In this document: piece by piece, positions 5,882 through 8,602 of the stretch
How positions within the stretch are numbered: the stretch's first letter is position 1
Layout of the letters: each line of letters starts with the position of its first letter
NCBI GenBank assembly: GCA_023246995.1
Contig: JAHFHI010000036.1
Location: 1-8,602 of the forward strand
Length of the DNA stretch: 8,602 bases
Source of the DNA: Candidatus Omnitrophota bacterium
GTDB lineage: Bacteria > Omnitrophota > Omnitrophia > Omnitrophales > Aquincolibacteriaceae
Direction: 5' to 3'
Notes under the pieces: generated by a model
Databases searched by the model: none
What the model saw: the letters and a program-made list of their open reading frames with translations, nothing else
What the model was told of the DNA's origin: nothing
Made by a program: the position numbers and the translations under genes

Positions 5882-7446
5882 CGGGCCTCTCCCAGATTTT
5901 TCTTCAGCTCCTTGAAGCGCCAAAGCTCGACGATCCGGATGCCCGTGTAGCGTCCCAGGATCAGAAGAAACGCCATAATGACAAACAGGAGTTCGGGAAA
6001 CGCGAAAAGATAGGTGCGGATAACCGTGATTCCCAGGATGTAGTAAGTGACGATCGACACAACCGTCGACCCGAGCAGGGTCTTAAGAGCATTCTTGGTC
6101 CCGTCTTCAATTTCAAGCACGGAAAAACGTTCAATCATCCAGGTCATGATGACCATGGGGAATAGCGAAATATTCAGCACCTGCTGGTAGCCGAAATGAA
6201 AACCGAGAATCATCATCACAAGGACCATGATCACCACCATGGTGAGCACGATCGAAAGCCTGGGAATGACGAGAATTTTAAGATGGTCCAAGACCTTGCG
6301 CAGAAGCCAGCCCACAAAAATAACACTTCCCAGGCATAACAGCCCCACTTCCAAAGACACCTGGCGCAAAGCAAGCGACAAAAGGATGGGGGTAAAAGTC
6401 CCGAACGTCTGAATCCCGATAATGGTCCGGCAGAACGCGACGACAAAGGCCCCCACGGGAATTTGGAGCAGGACTTTGACCATCGCCTGGAAATGCGTGG
6501 GGAGAATATAAAGCGACCACGGGTTGTCGAGCGGCGGCATTTTTTCCTCGCCGACGATGAAAAAATATTCAAGTTTCTTAAGGCCGGTGTGCTTGATGAG
6601 GGAATAATCCCCCCGGTAAAGTTCGAGATAATGGGCGGGCAGCGTGGCGTAGTAGTCATTGACCACGTCAAAGGGGATCCACTGACCCCCGATAAAATTT
6701 TCCGCCCAGACATGGGTTGTATTCTTGACGCCCCCGGCGGTGATAATGCCCCCGACGATCCTCGAAGGGATTCCCGCGGCCCGGCTCAAAGCCACAAACA
6801 GCCTGGCTTGGCCCCCGCAATCGGCGGTCAGTTTGTCCAGAGTGGCCCGGGCATCCTTACTCCCCTTCTCCGACCGGTACTCGACATTCCCGCGAATGTA
6901 ATCGTAAATTTTCTGAACCACCTTATAAACTTTTTTCTCCCGCCCGATCACTTTCTTTAAATGAGGCTTCAGAAGGTCTGACTGAATGAACTCCGAGGAC
7001 AAGAGCGTCATCGGATGAACGAGATCCGCGGGATAAGCCTTCAAAGGATCTTTAGGCAATTGGAGCTCTTGGGGAATCACATAGCTTTGAGAGCGCAGCT
7101 GGGCTGAAAAGGTATACTGGATTGATTTGAATCCGTCGAGGAGTTCGGAGCGCCAGAAGCCGATCCGGTTGCCCGTAATCGCGCGCTCCCGAATATAAAA
7201 AACCATTTCGCCGTTCTCAAAGTGCTCGTTATAGATCGTCTGCCGGGGATTTTCCCTGGGAAGCGTGAGGCGGACCTTGGCGCGAGTCCCCTGCCCGGAA
7301 AGATTCATGATCACGCTGATGCGCCAGAGGTGCGGGCTGTAACTGTGCTCGACGCTGTGGCCGCCGTGGATAATCTTCGCGCTTACCAGGGCGCCCGCAA
7401 GCAGGATCAAAAAAAGCGAAATTAAATAAACTTTTCTGTTATTCAT
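5878..7446 (-). CDS. Transglutaminase-like domain fused to seven transmembrane helices
   Basis: This 522-residue membrane protein has an N-terminal signal-anchor helix at about 7-23, an extracytoplasmic region to about 318, then some seven hydrophobic helices (about 322-340, 345-361, 363-381, 397-417, 422-436, 454-474 and 479-497). It matches the family described as an inactive transglutaminase fused to seven transmembrane helices, including the QTFGTFTPILLSLAL stretch (346-360) at the start of the helical bundle. A beta-rich domain at about 38-125 precedes the transglutaminase core. Unlike the family name suggests, the three catalytic positions look filled: Cys210 in ADCGGQARLF, His245 in THVWAEN and Asp260 in WIPFDVVND. 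The ATG at 7446 is preferred over one at 7503 because it directly precedes the hydrophobic anchor and has AGGAG seven bases upstream; the longer version adds a charged, Pro/Arg-rich stretch inside the MFS gene. Its stop overlaps the ligase start by four bases. Its substrate and the role of its helices are unknown. Confidence 0.92.
   Translation of the reverse strand: MNNRKVYLISLFLILLAGALVSAKIIHGGHSVEHSYSPHLWRISVIMNLSGQGTRAKVRLTLPRENPRQTIYNEHFENGEMVFYIRERAITGNRIGFWRSELLDGFKSIQYTFSAQLRSQSYVIPQELQLPKDPLKAYPADLVHPMTLLSSEFIQSDLLKPHLKKVIGREKKVYKVVQKIYDYIRGNVEYRSEKGSKDARATLDKLTADCGGQARLFVALSRAAGIPSRIVGGIITAGGVKNTTHVWAENFIGGQWIPFDVVNDYYATLPAHYLELYRGDYSLIKHTGLKKLEYFFIVGEEKMPPLDNPWSLYILPTHFQAMVKVLLQIPVGAFVVAFCRTIIGIQTFGTFTPILLSLALRQVSLEVGLLCLGSVIFVGWLLRKVLDHLKILVIPRLSIVLTMVVIMVLVMMILGFHFGYQQVLNISLFPMVIMTWMIERFSVLEIEDGTKNALKTLLGSTVVSIVTYYILGITVIRTYLFAFPELLFVIMAFLLILGRYTGIRIVELWRFKELKKNLGEAR
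5886..5893 (-). promoter_or_regulatory. Ribosome binding site deciding the ATP-grasp ligase start
   Basis: On the minus strand GGGAGAGG lies four bases (GGGAG seven bases) before the ATG at 5881, within the last codons of the transglutaminase gene. With the ATGA stop-start overlap this supports the short ligase form over the ATG at 5923. Confidence 0.7.
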
Positions 7447-7459
7447 CGGAGCGCTCCTA
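7447..7459 (-). promoter_or_regulatory. Ribosome binding site deciding the transglutaminase-7TM start, overlapping the MFS stop
   Basis: On the minus strand the MFS stop codon TAG (7457-7459) is part of TAGGAG, whose AGGAG (7454-7458) lies seven bases before the ATG at 7446. Terminating ribosomes would sit on the initiation site of the next gene. Most of the site lies in a perfect ten-base palindrome, GGAGCGCTCC (7448-7457), but its centre leaves too little loop for a stable hairpin, so it is probably incidental. Confidence 0.75.
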
Positions 7460-8602
7460 CGGGTGATTTCGGAAAAAGAAAAGCGGGCGGCGGGTGGCCG
7501 CAAGGCTGTTGGCTTCGCTATCGCTCATCGCCGCGGGCCTTAGGCCCAGGACGCTAAAAAAAAGATCGATGCTTGTTACTTTTCGCTGCGCGGCCCGCAC
7601 TTCCCGGAAGTTCGGGGCCAGAAAAAAATGCGCGGCAAAACGGACCGCGGCCGAGACCAGAAAAAGCGAACGCATGCGCATCCCCCACAGCATCGGCAGC
7701 CGGCCGGCAAGATACCCGCCCAGAAGCGTCCCGGCAAAAAGGGCCGCAGCGGTGATGAGGCCGTAATAGGCCAAGCAGCGCACCCGTTTGGCCGGGGTTA
7801 CGGCGTCAAAAATAAAATTAGTCGAGCACAAGTTGAAACCGCTCCAGACAAAACCGGAAAAAAATTGAACCGCCAAAAGGTACAGAGGAGCCGAAGATAT
7901 GAGCCACAAAATGGGGATGACCGGGATCAGAAAGCTCGTAATTTTAAGAATCCGTGCGTTGCCGACCATATCGGCATGGCGGCCCCAGATCGGGAAGGCT
8001 ATTAAGCCGGAGACCACCGCGGCAACGTGCAGCACCATGTAAGTGAGATAGTCAAAACCCAGGTCGCGGAGCATGTAGACGCTGATGTACGGCGCGGCCA
8101 GATGCGTGGCGAACGTAAGCCCCGAAACATAAAGCACATATTGGACAAAATTACTCTGCCGGAAGCGTCGGACGAACATCAGGAAAGTAAAATCGCTTCC
8201 GGGAGGCGTGTGAAGCGGAAGATCCACCATGAAACGCATCAAATACCAAGAAAAAAAGCGAAAAAAAGCGCAGCCCAGAAAGAGCATCATAAAGGCCGAT
8301 GCTTCGAGGCCCTGTCTGCCCATCACAAAAAGAAAGTATCCCGCGGCCCCCATTCCGGCCAGCCCGGCCAAACCCGTCACCTGGGAGCGCCAACCGAGGT
8401 AATTGCCCCTCTCGTGGGGCTCCAGGTAATCGCTGACAAGCCCCCCCCAAAGGGTTCCGATCAAACTTGCCAGGAGCCGGAATGCTACGGTGAGAACGAT
8501 CAAGAACGCTACCCGTGCGGGCAGACGCTCCCAAACAAGTAGCGGAAAGGCGGCGAGGACAAGGATCTGGAGGAAAACACTGAAAAGCAGAAACTTCAGG
8601 CG
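7457..8602 (-). CDS. MFS-family transporter (N-terminus beyond window)
   Basis: The frame is open from the window edge to TAG at 7457, giving 381 visible residues; the true start is outside the window. A TTG at 8503 is an internal leucine codon, because the frame upstream of it continues as typical membrane-helix sequence (LKFLLFSVFLQILVLAAF). The major facilitator pattern is visible. The motif A loop is at WGGLVSDYLEPHERG (52-66 of the visible part), and a second, equivalent loop at WGRHADMVGNARILK (206-220) starts the C-terminal half. Between and after them are many hydrophobic helices. The segment NFIFDAVTPAKRVRCLAYY (262-280) recalls a poorly characterised group of MFS proteins. The last 45 or so residues form a polar, probably cytoplasmic tail. 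The cargo cannot be read from sequence. Ten bases separate it from the transglutaminase-7TM gene, whose ribosome site overlaps this stop codon, so the genes probably share a transcript. Confidence 0.9.
   Translation of the reverse strand, partial: RLKFLLFSVFLQILVLAAFPLLVWERLPARVAFLIVLTVAFRLLASLIGTLWGGLVSDYLEPHERGNYLGWRSQVTGLAGLAGMGAAGYFLFVMGRQGLEASAFMMLFLGCAFFRFFSWYLMRFMVDLPLHTPPGSDFTFLMFVRRFRQSNFVQYVLYVSGLTFATHLAAPYISVYMLRDLGFDYLTYMVLHVAAVVSGLIAFPIWGRHADMVGNARILKITSFLIPVIPILWLISSAPLYLLAVQFFSGFVWSGFNLCSTNFIFDAVTPAKRVRCLAYYGLITAAALFAGTLLGGYLAGRLPMLWGMRMRSLFLVSAAVRFAAHFFLAPNFREVRAAQRKVTSIDLFFSVLGLRPAAMSDSEANSLAATRRPLFFFRNHP

Noticed and set aside
5117..5950. A 277-codon plus-strand open frame opposite the ATP-grasp ligase
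   Set aside because: The minus strand here encodes a protein with clear family motifs, while the plus-strand translation shows no recognisable domain and no good ribosome site. It is a shadow of codon bias in the opposite gene.
7447..7503. A longer transglutaminase-7TM protein starting at 7503
   Set aside because: The extra 19 residues are Arg/Pro-rich, lie in the end of the MFS gene and precede the hydrophobic anchor. The ATG at 7446 has a well-spaced AGGAG site and is the better start.
8441..8448. Run of eight C (eight G in the sense of the MFS gene), a possible frameshift or sequencing error
   Set aside because: The reading frame is open and membrane-transporter-like on both sides (TLW before, GGLVSDY after, matching motif A), so no frameshift is present in this sequence.

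Overview
All seven genes lie on the minus strand, so transcription runs from the high-coordinate end of the window to the low-coordinate end. Six junctions separate them. Five are very tight (a 4-base overlap, or gaps of 8 to 23 bases). Only one, of 139 bases, is long enough to hold a promoter. The window reads as dense bacterial chromosome. There are no rRNA or tRNA genes, insertion sequences or CRISPR arrays, and no stretch over 300 bases lacks a gene. The envelope and pilus machinery suggests a bacterium with type IV pilus or type II secretion genes. A little-studied lineage such as the Omnitrophota, or a deltaproteobacterium-like group, would fit, but this is a weak guess.

Region 1 (8602 to 4946) is an apparent three-gene operon. 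It holds an MFS transporter whose start is outside the window, a membrane protein with an N-terminal helix, an extracytoplasmic transglutaminase-like domain and about seven C-terminal helices, and a RimK-related ATP-grasp ligase (alpha-L-glutamate ligase-like). The last two are a known but functionally uncharacterised partnership, usually described as an inactive transglutaminase fused to seven helices plus a glutamate-ligase-like protein. Here the transglutaminase Cys/His/Asp residues all appear to be present. The zinc protease often linked to this pair is not seen, and an MFS transporter is the adjacent gene instead. I infer an envelope-linked system that makes, ligates, cleaves or exports a peptide- or amide-bonded product; the substrate cannot be read from sequence.

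Region 2 (4945 to 4807) is A+T-rich. It carries a candidate extended -10 promoter for the downstream genes and two near-identical 18- and 19-base direct repeats. One repeat fills the promoter spacer and the other sits just upstream of the -35 element.

Region 3 (4806 to 1) is a signalling and pilus operon. It encodes a soluble hybrid-like histidine kinase (degenerate receiver, PAS, kinase core, unassigned C-terminal domain), a stand-alone CheY-like receiver, a PilB/GspE assembly ATPase, and the first two-thirds of a PilC/GspF platform protein that runs off the edge. The layout suggests that the two-component pair controls, or is co-produced with, the pilus or secretion motor.
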